64,000 nt of DNA from Phlyctochytrium arcticum (Eukaryota > Chytridiomycota > Chytridiomycetes > Chytridiales > Chytridiaceae), in assembly GCA_025602905.1 (NCBI GenBank), contig JAHLKI010000009.1, positions 862,057-926,056 on the forward strand, read 5' to 3'. This document shows, in pieces, positions 24,349-36,600 of the stretch (positions are counted from its first letter, which is position 1; every line of letters starts with the position of its first letter). The position numbers and the translations under genes are program-made. The notes under the pieces were generated by a model, which saw only the letters and a list, made by a program, of their open reading frames with translations, was not told where the DNA came from and did no database searches.

Positions 24349-24781
24349 TATCACCTTTTGCATTTTTTGGGATACTCCTTTGGACGCTCTTGCTACATAC
24401 ATTCACAGGCCATAGCAACATTAGCAAACGCTTTTTGTTCTTTTTTACGTTGGATGTGGCATCTCTGTTCGAGTCTGTTGGATTGACGAGCACTGGTCCA
24501 TTTCATATTATGGGTTTTTGTAGATGATGGGTTTGTGGGTAGGTTTGACGTCACGCTCTACACGAGCCCACAAAAAAGATTCAAAAAAGTCAACTCTCCG
24601 TCAATTTCACATCGGCAAGGAAAAGAGCAACAAAATCATATACATTTCCGCAGCACCGCCAAGTAGAAGATCCCAGAAGAACACCCGAAAAACCTCCTAA
24701 TTTCTAGCTTCGGGGACACTCGAAAAAGCATCAAGAAGGACATTTACATCGCATCGCATCAAACCAACCACCGAAAAAGAC
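24349..24781. other. Intergenic, no gene
   Basis: Leader of the following small gene and tRNA 3' flank. Only chance frames. Confidence 0.5.
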
Positions 24782-25009
24782 ATGTCCCTTCCCTTCCCCG
24801 TCGTCTGCTGCGAAATCGGGACCCACGACAACCCCTGCCGCTGCAAAGTCGTCGGGCCCACGCTCGGCTTTATCGCCGCCTGCTTTGCTGCTTTGCTCTG
24901 CTGGCCACCCGCTCTCCTCCTATGTTGTTGTATGCGGTCCACGGCCGACCAGCTATTTGCCATTCCGGCCAATGTGTGGGGGACGACTGGGCGGTGTATA
25001 CCTTTCTAA
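24782..25009 (+). CDS. Small Cys-rich membrane protein, 75 aa
   Basis: ATG-started single exon. An N-terminal Cys cluster (VVCCEIGTHDNPCRCK) is followed by one hydrophobic segment of about 25 residues (LGFIAACFAALLCWPPALLL) ending in CCC. The layout resembles small LITAF/BRI3-like or cysteine-rich transmembrane module proteins, which are often membrane- or stress-associated, but no decisive signature is present. It lies 100 bp from the convergent end of the 627-aa gene. Could also be a lone chance ORF, but the segment boundaries look like a real single-pass protein. Confidence 0.5.
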   Translation: MSLPFPVVCCEIGTHDNPCRCKVVGPTLGFIAACFAALLCWPPALLLCCCMRSTADQLFAIPANVWGTTGRCIPF

Positions 25010-25109
25010 TAATATAGATTTTGGCTGGTTTATATGGTGTGGTATCCCGAAATAAGTATTAAATAGTGTGTGTGTGGTATGGACATAAAGAAACAAAGTA
25101 AACGATCTA

Positions 25110-26993
25110 CTATAGTCCCAAATCCCAATCTAAATTCAACGCCCGGTCCAAAAAGCCCAAATCCACCTGCTGCGGTTCAGGTGCAACCATTCCGGAAGTC
25201 GATGTGGTCAGTTCAGCGTAGACCAATGCCTCAAAGGACGCCGAGTCGGTTTCAAAGTCCATTTCCAGGATACTGGATGTTGTGCTTGAGACGGATGTGC
25301 GCCGGGACGGAGAGTGGATGGTGGTGGTTGTGATGGGAGGAGGGAGGAGGGCAGAGTATCTGGGGAGTTTAAGGGTGGAGGTGCTTAACCGATGGCCCAG
25401 GGAATCGGAGCGGGGGAATTGGTTTGCTTCGATGATGGACAGCGGTCGATTGGGGGATATGTCAGGTTGGGCATCAGTGGGTGACGAGGGCGGTGGGGGT
25501 GTTGAAAGACTTGGTTCCTTGGCAGCAGTGGTGGTCATTTCAGATCTAGCATCCATCAAACTGGACCGACGGGGTGGAGGAATCAGATTTGGCCACAAAG
25601 CTTTGGCTTCCTGCAGCGTCGGAGGCGGCGCGACATCTCCATTGTTGAGCCGTGGCATGCTGTTGTAAGCAACAATGATGGGAATGGATTGGGTTCGGAG
25701 GATGCTGCCCATGTCGCTGGTAGTTGCTGAGCGGCGGAGGGGTGGGATGGGTATGATTGCTGGCTCTGCGATGGACGATGTCAATGGTTGAGGGGGAGAT
25801 GGTTCGAGCTTCTCTTCGCTCTTGGGAATTCCGACAGTAGTACTTGGTGTAGCAACGGGAGGCGGGACAACTCTCTGCTTCCTCAGAATGGATTTAGGTT
25901 TCGTCAAATCATCCAATGAGAGCTGCTTGCGCAGAATGCTTCCTCGCGACAATGCCCGTTGTTTGCGGACCATGATTTCTGTGTTGGGGCGGGGTTGTTG
26001 GGGTTGAGGTGGTTTAGGGGTGATGGGCGTGAGGGGTTGCTGGGTCCTGGGGAGCTGAGCGAGTGGTATTTCGTCGTCTTCGTCAGAGAGGGAGGATGAG
26101 GGGTTGGTTGGTGGTTGAGGTGATGGGGATGCTGACGTCGGTGATGGTGATGAGTGTTCAGAGTTGTTTTGAGGTGGTGTATCAAACTTGATGAGCGGAG
26201 ATGAGCGAGCAGACTTGATGGGCGGAGATGAGCGAGCAGACTTGATGGGTGAAGATGATGATGTTGGCACGACAGCAGACTTTGTATTAGCAGCAGCTCG
26301 ACCGGGCCGAACAATCAGGGAGGTAGAAGTAGAATCTCCTTGGACAGGTTCAAGACTAACGGGTGTGAGATTGTCAACATCCACATCCTCTTCCCCCTCA
26401 TCCGACGCCGATCCTGAATCGGACGAGTACCCGCTATCCCGAGCCGCTTCATCACTTTTTCGGCGTAGTGGTTTGGCAGGGTCGCCCTCCGCTACCGCAA
26501 TCGCCCGTTTCCTCACGCCCCCTTTCCGAGTCTTGCTCCGCCGCTTCGAAGTCAATTCCATCAATTCCGGTGCTGTCGAAACCACAACTCGGTCTTCATC
26601 CACCGTACTCGTTGCTTCGAAGACTCCCTTGGCACTCGGCAGCTTGACGCGATCATCCAACCCGCTCCATACCACATAGACTCTTCGTAACACGTTTCGA
26701 CTCAACACCACCCGGCGCATATCGCATGATGAACGGTGTCGTTGGGCTGCGAGTTTGCGGTTGGCTAACGTGGCAATGGCGACCGGGTCCTGGTCCCGCG
26801 GCACTCTTTTGCGTCGAACCACGGCAGCAATGGCGACAGGAAGTTGTGGGGGCGAGACTCCATCGTTTTGCTTCTTGCTGGCCTTCTTGTTGTTGGTCGT
26901 CTTTTTGGTCTTGGTCTTTTTGTTGCCAGTCGGGTTGGTTGTTGGCGAGACTTTACGCTCGCCGCCGCCGGGAAGCGAGAGAAAGCCCAGCAT
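25110..26993 (-). CDS. Low-complexity hypothetical protein with repeated SILRKQ-like motifs, 627 aa
   Basis: Single exon, ATG 26993. The N-terminal third is Lys/Arg-rich with a more ordered stretch (MRRVVLSRNVLRRVYVVWSG). The middle has an SD/E-rich acidic patch, then Ser/Pro-rich disorder. A short motif recurs at least three times: RGSILRKQLS, PKSILRKQRVV and MGSILRTQS. This basic-Ser pattern looks like a kinase or phosphatase docking or phosphorylation site. The extreme C-terminus is acidic/hydrophobic (QVDLGFLDRALNLDWDLGL), like an amphipathic docking helix. No catalytic domain. The length of the open frame supports a gene. Function unknown; nuclear or signalling scaffold is a guess. Confidence 0.65.
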   Translation of the reverse strand: MLGFLSLPGGGERKVSPTTNPTGNKKTKTKKTTNNKKASKKQNDGVSPPQLPVAIAAVVRRKRVPRDQDPVAIATLANRKLAAQRHRSSCDMRRVVLSRNVLRRVYVVWSGLDDRVKLPSAKGVFEATSTVDEDRVVVSTAPELMELTSKRRSKTRKGGVRKRAIAVAEGDPAKPLRRKSDEAARDSGYSSDSGSASDEGEEDVDVDNLTPVSLEPVQGDSTSTSLIVRPGRAAANTKSAVVPTSSSSPIKSARSSPPIKSARSSPLIKFDTPPQNNSEHSSPSPTSASPSPQPPTNPSSSLSDEDDEIPLAQLPRTQQPLTPITPKPPQPQQPRPNTEIMVRKQRALSRGSILRKQLSLDDLTKPKSILRKQRVVPPPVATPSTTVGIPKSEEKLEPSPPQPLTSSIAEPAIIPIPPLRRSATTSDMGSILRTQSIPIIVAYNSMPRLNNGDVAPPPTLQEAKALWPNLIPPPRRSSLMDARSEMTTTAAKEPSLSTPPPPSSPTDAQPDISPNRPLSIIEANQFPRSDSLGHRLSTSTLKLPRYSALLPPPITTTTIHSPSRRTSVSSTTSSILEMDFETDSASFEALVYAELTTSTSGMVAPEPQQVDLGFLDRALNLDWDLGL

Positions 26994-26999
26994 CCACTC

Positions 27000-28264
27000 C
27001 TAAATCCTCCAGGAGCAAATAATAATACGAGAAGAGGTTCGTTTTTTGTTTTGTTGGGACCGAAAATCGAACAGCCAAGTTGTGTTTTATGTCTATTCGG
27101 GAAGGTGGTGTTCTTTTTTCAAAAATCGTCGCTCTCTGTTCTTTATCTTGTCTTTGACCGCGCAAGACCGTTGGTGAGCTTTCGCGCTTGCTGCTGATTG
27201 GTAATGGCAAAAATCCTACACCGACCTCGCCGTTCCGGATCGCTATCGTCCTTGCAGAGTATATATTGCCGTCGTTCGATGATGGGAAGACGTTGGTGAA
27301 AGGAAGTGTTCAGAGTGCTGAAGGGCACACTCGGGGCACTGAATGAATCCTGATGAAGACGGAATATGGAGTGAGAGTAGTGGCTGAAGGCGCGGAGTTC
27401 TCTCCGCCGCCAGCCGAGACCAAAACAACTATATCACAGAACACGACAACAACGTCAACTTCTGGCTGATGTAGAATTTGCAGGCTTTTGCCCAGAAAGT
27501 GTTGGCAATGCGCGCTATTATGCCGATGTATGTCTATGTCTTCGGGACGGATATACTCTTGGAACGAGAAAAAAGTCTTGCAACAAAACAAAGTCTTCGG
27601 GTAGGCCGCCGGCAAGACCCTCAAATACCGTTGCAATAGCAGCAAATACGTTCTTTTTTCCTTAAGCGTAAAAAAAGGAGAGTGCACAAAAGCATGCCGG
27701 TTTTAACGCTATTTTTTGAGGGTGACTTTTTTTTGGTACACATAACCGGCGGCATGACCATTAGCGGTACCAAAAATAGGCCGTAGTGGCAGCCCATATC
27801 CGAGGTAAAGTCAGAAACCTTGCATGACTGGTTGGGATCTGGCATTTGCGACACTGTTAGGAGATCTATACGTATTGCAATGATTGCAATCCAAAAACAT
27901 TGCTCCAGTCATTGAAATTAAACAAAATGTTTCGGGCGGTGCATCTGGAAACGTTTTGAAATCTGTATTCTCGGCAGGGCCCGGCGGGTAAGGATAGCGT
28001 CCTTTCTCGGACGTTTATCACGTAAAAACAAAAAGAAGGATTTCGATCGAGACCCTGGGAACCCAAAAAGAAAAAAAGAAATGGAGAGGCTATCAACTTT
28101 GCTTCCCCACGTTGCGTTTTGACACGTCGTGAAAGCTCGCCGTGGAACACGTCCATTCGCGATATTTGACATGCGATAGGTTGCGACTCGAGTATAGGTC
28201 CAGAACATACGTATATATGGGTCGGACGTAGAAAGAGTAAGCATGTATGTCTATGGTGAAAAGT
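27000..28264. other. Intergenic, no gene
   Basis: Only short frames on both strands. Likely the 5' leader of the 627-aa gene and the 3'-UTR of the deacetylase gene. Confidence 0.5.
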
Positions 28265-31200
28265 CTAAAGGATCCATCCAAGCACCATCCCCAATCCCAC
28301 AATAATAATCATCAACCCATGAGCCTTGACCCGCCCTCCACCGGACGTATTACCTGGCGTCTCCGTCTGCTTTGACCCCGATAAAGAAGGTGAATTGCTG
28401 GATTTAGGCCCGCCTTCATTGAACGAGCCGGGGACTTCTAAAGTCGGGAGCGTCCCGGACTCTTCTTCGACTGTGTGACTGGGTGTATGTGAAATGACTG
28501 TTGTTTTTGAAGACGAAGGGGATTGTTGGGTGGTTGCCGAGGTGGGTGAGGGTATATCCGCATTGGTAGAGGATTGTGCAAGTACGGTGCTTAATGCTGA
28601 GGAAGCTAGAGTAGTTTGCGCAGTAGCGGTGGTAGTTGACGACACTTGTTCAGTACTGCCCGGAACAAAGGCAGCCGCACTAGATGAAGGTGTGCTGCCA
28701 CTTGAGATCGTAGTACCGGTAGTACTACTCGCAGCTAGAGTGGTTTGCGCAGTAGTGGTGGTAGACGACTCTGCCGCCACAGTGGTTGACGACACTTGTC
28801 CAGTACTGCCTGGAACAGAATCGGCCGCACTAGATGAAGGTGTCCCACCTGAGATGGTGGTAGTACTACTCGCAACTGACGAGCTGGAGTCGACGGTAGT
28901 AGTAGATATACTAGTAGTATCTAGTGTTCCCGAGGCAGAAGTCGATCCAACCACATCTCCAGTCGTGGTAGACACAGCTTCGTTTGTTGCGGAAATGCTT
29001 TGTCCTAAAAGCAAATACCTGTCATTCACCCATCATAACGAGAAATTTCAGAAAAAGAAAACGTACCAGGACACAAAAACACCCTATTAACGAAATCATA
29101 CGTCTTGACGACCGTACACACTCCCGTCCCATCCTTGCAATACCCATTCTTGGTCCGATCGTTCTCGCTGAGACACTGGCATGCACAGTCTGCCCAAGTG
29201 CCTTGGACACAGCCCCCAGGAGGCGGAACGGCATTGTTTGGGCATCCGTTGCTGATTGGTGTGGGAGTGGATGTGGATGTTGCGGTCCCGGATTCGGTCT
29301 GGGTTCGGGTCGAGGGTGCCGATGGGTCTTGACCTGTGTGTAATACTTCAATATTTACGCGTTGTGGAGGGCAAAACTTGAACAAACCACGACACAAAAA
29401 CACTCTGCGCACCGGATCAAACGTCTTTACGATTGAACAAACTCCCTTGTCATCCTTGCAGTACCCATTCTTGCTAAAATCCTCCTCGTTCAAGCACCGA
29501 CACGCACAGTTGCCCCACGTGCCCTGGAAACAGCCTCCTTCGGGGAGGACTGCATCGTTGGGGCAATCGGCACTTCCACCTGGAGCTTCGGGGATGGGTA
29601 AGGGACTTGGAACGGGGTTGGCGGGAATAGGGTTGGTGGATGGGCAGGCAAAACAGCATTGGGAGGAGTAAGCGCCCAACTCGCAGCGACGCGTAAGGCC
29701 TTCGTCGACTCGACCATCTGTAAAATGATTTATCGTTTCAGATTGTTCGAAAGACAAAGAAAACTTGTTTGCCAAAATTGAACCTACTTCCATTATCGTC
29801 TCGTCCATTACAAACCTCTTTTCCTATTACGCCCGCAACTGCCCGCTGCGCCGGACAATCGACAACCGAGGCAGTCAACATCTCGTCAACACTTTTGGGA
29901 TCCTTCATCCAATCCACCAGCTGCGACACTGTCACATACCAGACTCGGTTACCGGTGACTTGTCTGGTCCAGTCAAAGAAATCATTCAGGAGCTGAACTC
30001 GATCATTTAACGGATCGTTCAGGAACCACGCTGGATGAAGCCTAGCATTCCAAGGTTAAAAAAAATCACATAAAATAACGAATTGAGAGAGATACGAACC
30101 ATAATCCCATAGGAGTTTTGTACTTTTCCCAATGAAGTAAGAAATTGAATTTAAACAACCCGATGAGGAACTCGGGTGTTCCAGGCGGATCCATGACCGT
30201 ATACTGGTTTCCCGTATCGGGATCGACAAGGGCAAACATGGGAACTTGCCATAGTCCCGGAAACCGTTTATCGTAGTCGCACGTTCCCGTTTCACTAAAA
30301 ACGGATACTTAAGATTTGAACCATGTGGGAAAATTTGGTTGATATTTACCACATGTACGGGAACCCGTTGTCCATCGTGAAGGGCCAAGGGCCGTACCGC
30401 GGATCAGTTGGGTTGGTACAATCGTATTCTAAACCGAGATCGGTGAGGGCCTGCCAGCTGCCCATATCAAAAGCCAAGTAGGGGGCTCGGAATCCTCGGA
30501 TTCGCGATGCATTGACGCCCGAGTAAGCTGTACACATTTCGGGATCAGCATACGTGTGATATGAAGCGTGAGAAAGGAACTGATTCGTTACCTCCAATCG
30601 CTTTCCGACATCCCTCTATTTCAGTAATATCGGGGTTTCCGGGATGCGTCATGGTATGTATCGCAATCTACATATATACATCACATTAATCAATCAAAAC
30701 GCATTTTTGCACATGAAACTTCAGCACCCACCTCATTGCCATCGGCCTCCAAAATCTGCACCAAATGATAATCCGTATACATGGTCGACACGAAATACGT
30801 GGCCGCAATCCGGCATCCATTCGGGTTGGTCGATACCGTTGTCGCATTCGATAGGGGGAACGTAATGGTATTTACGGCGTCGTCATAGGTTAACAGGACA
30901 AATTGTGGGGTCCTAAAATACACAAAAATCAGTTTTATAGCAAGAAGTACAGGTACGGTGGGACATACTGTTCGAGAGTCAGGTTTCCGGGGGGAGATGT
31001 GCTTGGACAATAACAGTTTGGGAGCTGGCAGGTGGCCGGGTCGCATCGGTAATTTGGCGTGCCGGGTTGGAGACCCGGGAGACCCTTTTGTTGGATCTGA
31101 CCCTCCGATTGAGGAATAACTGCTCGCCGGCCCCGGGACGTGAGAATTGGTGGATCTTTTTTACCCACAAGTAGAAATGCTGCCAATGCTGTACATATAC

Positions 31201-31424
31201 ATACATATTCAACATCTTAATTTTCTTCACCAAATGATGAAAACTTTACCTGTCAACCCTCCTACTCCGATGAGTATCCCCATCTTCTTCCATCCTCTAC
31301 TTTGTCCAGTCTCTTCAAACCGGACTTTGGCCCCTGACGCTTCACCCGGTGCCTTACTCGAAAATGAAGATTTACGAACTGGCACATTGCGTTTCTTGAG
31401 CCCCGAATCGTCGGTTGATGCCAT
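28265..31424 (-). CDS. Membrane-anchored polysaccharide (chitin) deacetylase-like protein with duplicated Cys module
   Basis: Ten exons: 31424-31250, 31188-30969, 30912-30732, 30667-30592, 30527-30350, 30294-30100, 30041-29788, 29717-29388, 29333-29067, 29004-28265; 871 aa. A cytosolic tail and a transmembrane anchor (MGILIGVGGLTGALAAFLLV) lead to a NodB-like domain: LLTYDDAVN (metal/catalytic Asp pair), HTMTHP (metal His pair) and RGFRAPYL, so metal-dependent de-N-acetylation of chitin-type glycans at the wall is expected. Then comes a MopE-type putative metal-binding motif (CNGRDDNGNGRVDEG) created exactly at a splice junction. Two tandem Cys modules (C-x11-12-C-x5-6-C-A-C-x-C... ending VFLC) each fill one phase 1-1 exon, pointing to exon duplication. 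A Ser/Thr-rich mucin-like tail ends in a hydrophobic GPI-signal-like segment (LMIIIVGLGMVLGWIL). Having both anchors is unusual. The 54-nt intron between the module exons is in frame, so its retention would also be translatable. Confidence 0.85.
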
Positions 31425-32139
31425 GTTTTTTTTTCCGGTACGAGCCAAAATCTGGTACACCCCGCAAACCAACTAGGAGGATGAGTAAACGTGGCATCTT
31501 CCAATAAGGGTATTTGGGATAAGCTTATTTTCGGCATTATGTTTCATCAGCTTGGAGGTGGGCCCGCGGGTCGGTTATGCTATGTAGCAGGTCATTTTTT
31601 TTAGATGGGGAAGATGATATTTATGATGGGCAAATCTCCTCATATAGTTCGGAGACATGCTTGACCTGGTGATGGCCAAAAATCGCTTCCCATCAAGGAT
31701 GTTTTTCTCGTCGACCTTATCAAAAAATGTTCCTCCTTCCCATCATCGATGCTAAACTTCTTCTTGGATTCAAGATGAAAAAGGCGTAGAGTAACTCAAT
31801 CTTCCCAAGACTTCAGCGACTGATCCTCTCCAATTGTTCGGAGCGGGGCTTGTTCCACGCTGCTGACAAGTTGCTCACGTAAACGCAGGTGACTCGCCCG
31901 CGAGTATAAAAGCGACGCGAACTGCACCCGTACCCTCTCTTGTCAAATTCGACATTCTTGCCACTTTCAAAACACCATGAAGCTTTCTTACCCTGCAGTA
32001 CAGAACAGTATCGATCTCGCGTTTCTCCCTCCAATACCATTATCAAGTACCTTCACCTTTCATCACGCGATACTGTCCGCTTCTCGTGCCTATAGAAAAC
32101 AACGCTTAGAGTTTCCGACCTGAAGAAAGTTTGCGATAT
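31425..32139. promoter_or_regulatory. Divergent promoter region, deacetylase-like and F-box genes
   Basis: About 715 bp between opposing starts. A plus-oriented TATA box is listed separately; pyrimidine-rich sequence with CA-type initiator candidates follows it. No gene. Confidence 0.5.
31905..31911 (+). promoter_or_regulatory. TATA box of the F-box gene
   Basis: TATAAAA in a GC-rich setting (CGCGAG before, GCGACG after), followed by a CT-rich stretch. It lies 235 bases before the first ATG of the F-box protein. Confidence 0.5.
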
Positions 32140-33450
32140 ATGGAGCCTATGGACCAAGATTACTTTGCGGGGCCAAGGTCGAGTTCTTATTTACCGACTT
32201 CTCCGCCCCCTTCACCTCCCAATAATGCGCCGTTACGTGAAACACGTACTGCCGACGACTCGCGCGATGGGTACCGATACTCTGATGGAATGGGTATGGA
32301 TGGTCTATCCCATGCACGACCGATTTCCCCTCCGGCGTCTCCTTGCTCATCTTCCACATCCTCTTGGAGATGTCGACGCGGCAGTGCAGATTCGGGGGCT
32401 AGACGCTCGGCATCACCCGCATCCCTGAGTTTATTTGCATTTGAGATGGATGGTGTCGAGCCATGTGACAGTATAAATAATCAACCTTCTGACCCAACCG
32501 AAACAAACACCATACGACTCTGGCCAACCGACCTACCAACAGTCTGTCTCCTCGTCATTTGTAACTATCTATCCCTTTCAGACCTCACCACATTCTCCCT
32601 ATCCTCCAAAACTCTGAATGCATCACTCGACGCATTACGCCCCACCCTTTTATCACAACGCCTACTACAGGGCCGTCACCTCTCCCGCGATTTGTTTGCC
32701 GCCTTCACATCGGGGGAATCACCATACACAGGACTGCTCCTACACTCGGAATTGCACGGTGGACGAAGCGGGATATATCGTCTGTTGCGGAACGATCAAC
32801 GTGTCGTGGAAGCGTTTGTAGGCGCGTTGGTGACGTGCGTAGCCAAGGCTCGGTCGGATGTGCTTTGCCGATTGGGTCGACGCGTGGTTTCGACGGGAGA
32901 TGCACGGGTGGCTGGTCCATCTGCGCGGGTCTGGGCGGAAACTGTGGCGCGCCGGGACGCCGTAAGAGCATTGCTACTGTTATGGCCTGTGGTGGACATA
33001 CTTCGAGATGTTGCGAGTCAGGTCGGGCTATTACCGGCCGAAGGCGCCATCACAGAATCCATGGATATTACCCCACAACCACCTTCTCAACTTGCCGACT
33101 GGGCAACCCTCAAAGACATTTCGTCAACATCCCTGTCACCCTTTGATACAGAGACCCTGTTATTAGCTTGGACCATCTCGTCTCACGTCGCTCGGCAAAT
33201 TATTGGCCGATATCAGTCAGTAGGCTGGACAGCTCCCATCTACCACGAGGGCATGATTGGGCCTGCCATTCTACCAGGAAAGGAGTCCATCATGACTATT
33301 CTCGGCACCAATGATACTCAATTGGTCTGGGAGTATATCCGCGAATTTGAAAGAACAACAAGTCATTTTGAGGGATGGTGCCCCGTCAGATCAGTCTTGG
33401 AGTTGGAGCTCACCCGGCGAGGAGCATCACCAGGACCATTATTATCCTGA
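32140..33450 (+). CDS. F-box protein, 436 aa
   Basis: Single exon. The open frame begins at a TTG (32131) but the first ATG is 32140 (MEPMDQDYF). An N-terminal disordered Ser/Pro region of about 120 residues is followed by an F-box near 128-168 (LPTVCLLVICNYLSLSDLTT, then FSLSSKTLNASL), which would recruit Skp1 in an SCF ubiquitin ligase. The remaining ~270 residues are helical and without LRR, WD40 or Kelch repeats, so the substrate is unknown. It has its own TATA box and is divergent from the deacetylase-like gene; its end lies 155 bp from the convergent RPC2 end. Confidence 0.75.
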   Translation: MEPMDQDYFAGPRSSSYLPTSPPPSPPNNAPLRETRTADDSRDGYRYSDGMGMDGLSHARPISPPASPCSSSTSSWRCRRGSADSGARRSASPASLSLFAFEMDGVEPCDSINNQPSDPTETNTIRLWPTDLPTVCLLVICNYLSLSDLTTFSLSSKTLNASLDALRPTLLSQRLLQGRHLSRDLFAAFTSGESPYTGLLLHSELHGGRSGIYRLLRNDQRVVEAFVGALVTCVAKARSDVLCRLGRRVVSTGDARVAGPSARVWAETVARRDAVRALLLLWPVVDILRDVASQVGLLPAEGAITESMDITPQPPSQLADWATLKDISSTSLSPFDTETLLLAWTISSHVARQIIGRYQSVGWTAPIYHEGMIGPAILPGKESIMTILGTNDTQLVWEYIREFERTTSHFEGWCPVRSVLELELTRRGASPGPLLS

Positions 33451-33604
33451 GTGTAGTCGCATCCCTTATACCGAATCTGATACTTGTGAATAGATAGACG
33501 ATCTGTTTTATACTTTCTCTTTGGTTTAGATCTCCGATTGTAAATATTAAATAGTGAAAAAATATACAAGTTGTGTTAACCCACAAATGCGTTGCTATCT
33601 ACCC

Positions 33605-36600
33605 TTACTCAAGGTCCGTGACTTTGACTCTGGGAACAACATTCATACTCATCAATTCTTGGAAGAGTAATTTGCACGCATAGGGAATCTTGACTTTGAC
33701 GACTCCCGATCGGCTTTTGCAGTAATTACAGAACCCGTGCCAGGCACCGACGAGTCCGCACTCGCCACACATTTCGCAGTCGTAGGCGTCTGAACTGTAC
33801 AAAAGACGTTCGATCAGGAGGGCGGCGGTTCCGTGTCCGATGAGACAATCACGTTCCATTTCTCCGACACGTAGTCCACCATCGCGGGACCGACCTTCAG
33901 TGGGTTGTCGAGTAAGAACGGCACGGGGACCTCTGTCATGGAAGTAGAGTTAAAAGACCGACATGCCGTCAGAGCAACTCAATAGATACATACTTTGAAC
34001 GTGCGTGCATCTTGTCCATAACCATATGCTTCAGCTTCTGGTAGTACACGGGTCCAAAAAAGATGTAGGCGGAAAGCGGCTCGCCCGTAATACCCGATGT
34101 CAGATAATCTTTTCCCGAGTAACTGTATCCATTCTCTACCAAAATTCGGGACATGTCCTCCACCTTACTACCACCGAATGCCTAGACAATTGATATGAGC
34201 TCGGGGTTTCAAAAATGCCTCTAAAATAAATGGGTACATACCGTGCCATACTGCAGCTCTCCTGCGAGTACTCCAGCCTTTCCGGCCAACAACTCAATCA
34301 TTTTTCCGACCGTCATACGGGATGGGAAACCGTGAGGGTTCATGATAATGTCGGGGGTAACACCATTGTCCGAGAATGGCATATCTTCCTGTTGGACAAT
34401 GATACCGCAAACACCTTTTTGCCCGTGACGAGACGAGAATTTGTCACCGAGCTCCGGACGACGAGTTTGACGGATCAAGACTTTGACCAGGGTTTGATCT
34501 TCTTCGTTAGTCGTTAAAAGGACCTGAAGGGAGTTAATTAGAATCTGAACTAGAGCTGCGGTTGACATAGAAAAATGTACCTGATCGATGACTGCGTCGC
34601 CAGGGTATTTGAACATGGTGGGTGTCGACTTGTATGAGACCGTTCCAGGATCTGTGCCGCTCATAAAATGGTTTTCACCCTCAGGCACAACTCGCGGAGC
34701 AGTCTCAATTGGACTCTGCTTGTTGATGACAATCTGTCCAGTGTGAATACGCTCGCCGACTCCAGCAATACCGTCATCATCAAGAGCGTCAAACTTTTCC
34801 AGCACGTTGCCTTGTTCATCCTCTGCTCGATCAGCAAGACGATCGTACGTCTGATTTGGGTATGATTTGATCATGGTGGAGAACTTCCGCATAACTTGAC
34901 ACCGTCCGAATCCTCGATCGACAGATGCTTTGTTAAGCACCAATGCATCCTCAATATCGTATCCACTGTAACTCATGACAGCCACTGTTGCATTTTGCCC
35001 TGCGGGTAGTTTGTCGTATCCAATCAATTCGATTGTTCGTGTTCGCACCATGGGCTGCTGTGGGTATACCATAAGATAAAGCAAGGTGTCGATTCTTGTC
35101 AGCTGATTATAAGCGATCGCGCCGATCGCTTGTTTTCCCATAGCGCACTATCGTAATGTTAGATTTTCTACATGAGGAGAGCACTTAGTTAAAACAATGT
35201 AGACTTACCTGGTAGGTGTTTCGGGGAGATTGATTGTGATGGGGGTACGGAATTAATCCAGCAACGGCGCCAAGAACAGTGAAAGGGGCAATTTCCAAAT
35301 GTGTGGTATTGGGAAGGGCGAGTGGATCGTCCGCGGCGGCAATTTTGCCGTAAAGATCTGGTGGTGTGTAATGAAGGTCCTTGTCGTACATGGCAATGTC
35401 GGTATCCGTCTCTTCGTTTACATCCAGATATTCAATTTTGCCTTCTTCAATCAAGTCTTCAAAAGTTTTAACACCTTGAATGATGAGTCTGACGTCCTTG
35501 TCGGTGACGAGACTTTTGCCTTTTTCAACAATGATCAGTGGCCGACAAACACGGCCACCATCACTACTGATGTTCAAGGTCTTTTGCGTAGCAGTACGGT
35601 ACACTGAAACGAACGGCCCTACCCGGCCTGCTCTTCGCAGTCGTCGGAAATCATTGACGAACTTTTCCGGTTTACGATGAGCGCCCAAGATAACACCGTT
35701 GAGAAACACCAGATACGTATCCCGCTCGTAAAGATCTCCGCCAGTCAAAACATTGATATCTTCTACACCCAAAATGAATGCTAAGCGGCGAATCGACGCA
35801 TCGTCAGAGTCGGTAGTGATATGTGTCATCAGCGCCAAGTTCTTGATAAGACCACAAGCTTCTCCTTCGGGGGTATCAGATGGACAAATGACACCAAATT
35901 GAGATGTCTATTTTGTCTTGTAAGTTTCACAAAAACGAGGCATGTGTAGCACAGAATTGCATACCTGTAAAGCACGAGGACCGGAAACCTTTCTTGTCTT
36001 TTCAAACTGACTGCTAATTCGGGTCATCATACCGAGAGCAGAAACATAACTTAAGCGAGACAAGACTTGTGTTACTCCCGCCCGTTCCATCTTGAAACGC
36101 TTAACATTCCAGTTTCCAGACGAGATGGATCTGAATAGACCATCGGTAATAAAACGCGACGTTTGCGCGACAGCAGATGCAGCATCGTATTGCGAAGTAC
36201 GATTGGATCGTTTCAACTGGGTGTCTATAGATCGTTTGATATTTGCTTGCCATGACTTGAACAGATCCTCGAACAGCAGCGACAGCAGTTGACCAGCCCT
36301 AGGTATGGTTTTGTAAGCTTTCAAAATGGTCAAGTTCACATGACATCAAGACTTACAGTTCTAGGCGCTTGTTACCGACGAAATCACGATCATCAACAAT
36401 ACCGCCTTCCTTGACAGCTTGGAGCGTTCGCCGGACCATCAGCGCGACATACACTGCTTTCGGGCGGAAGTTCCACTGTCCATTCACATCATCAACTGGG
36501 ACGTGCGCCAATACAGTTGTTGCCAATAGGTCTTTCGCTTCTTCAAAATAATCGCGCTTCATGCCGATACGACTTCTTCCTGTGGTCATCTTGACTTTCC

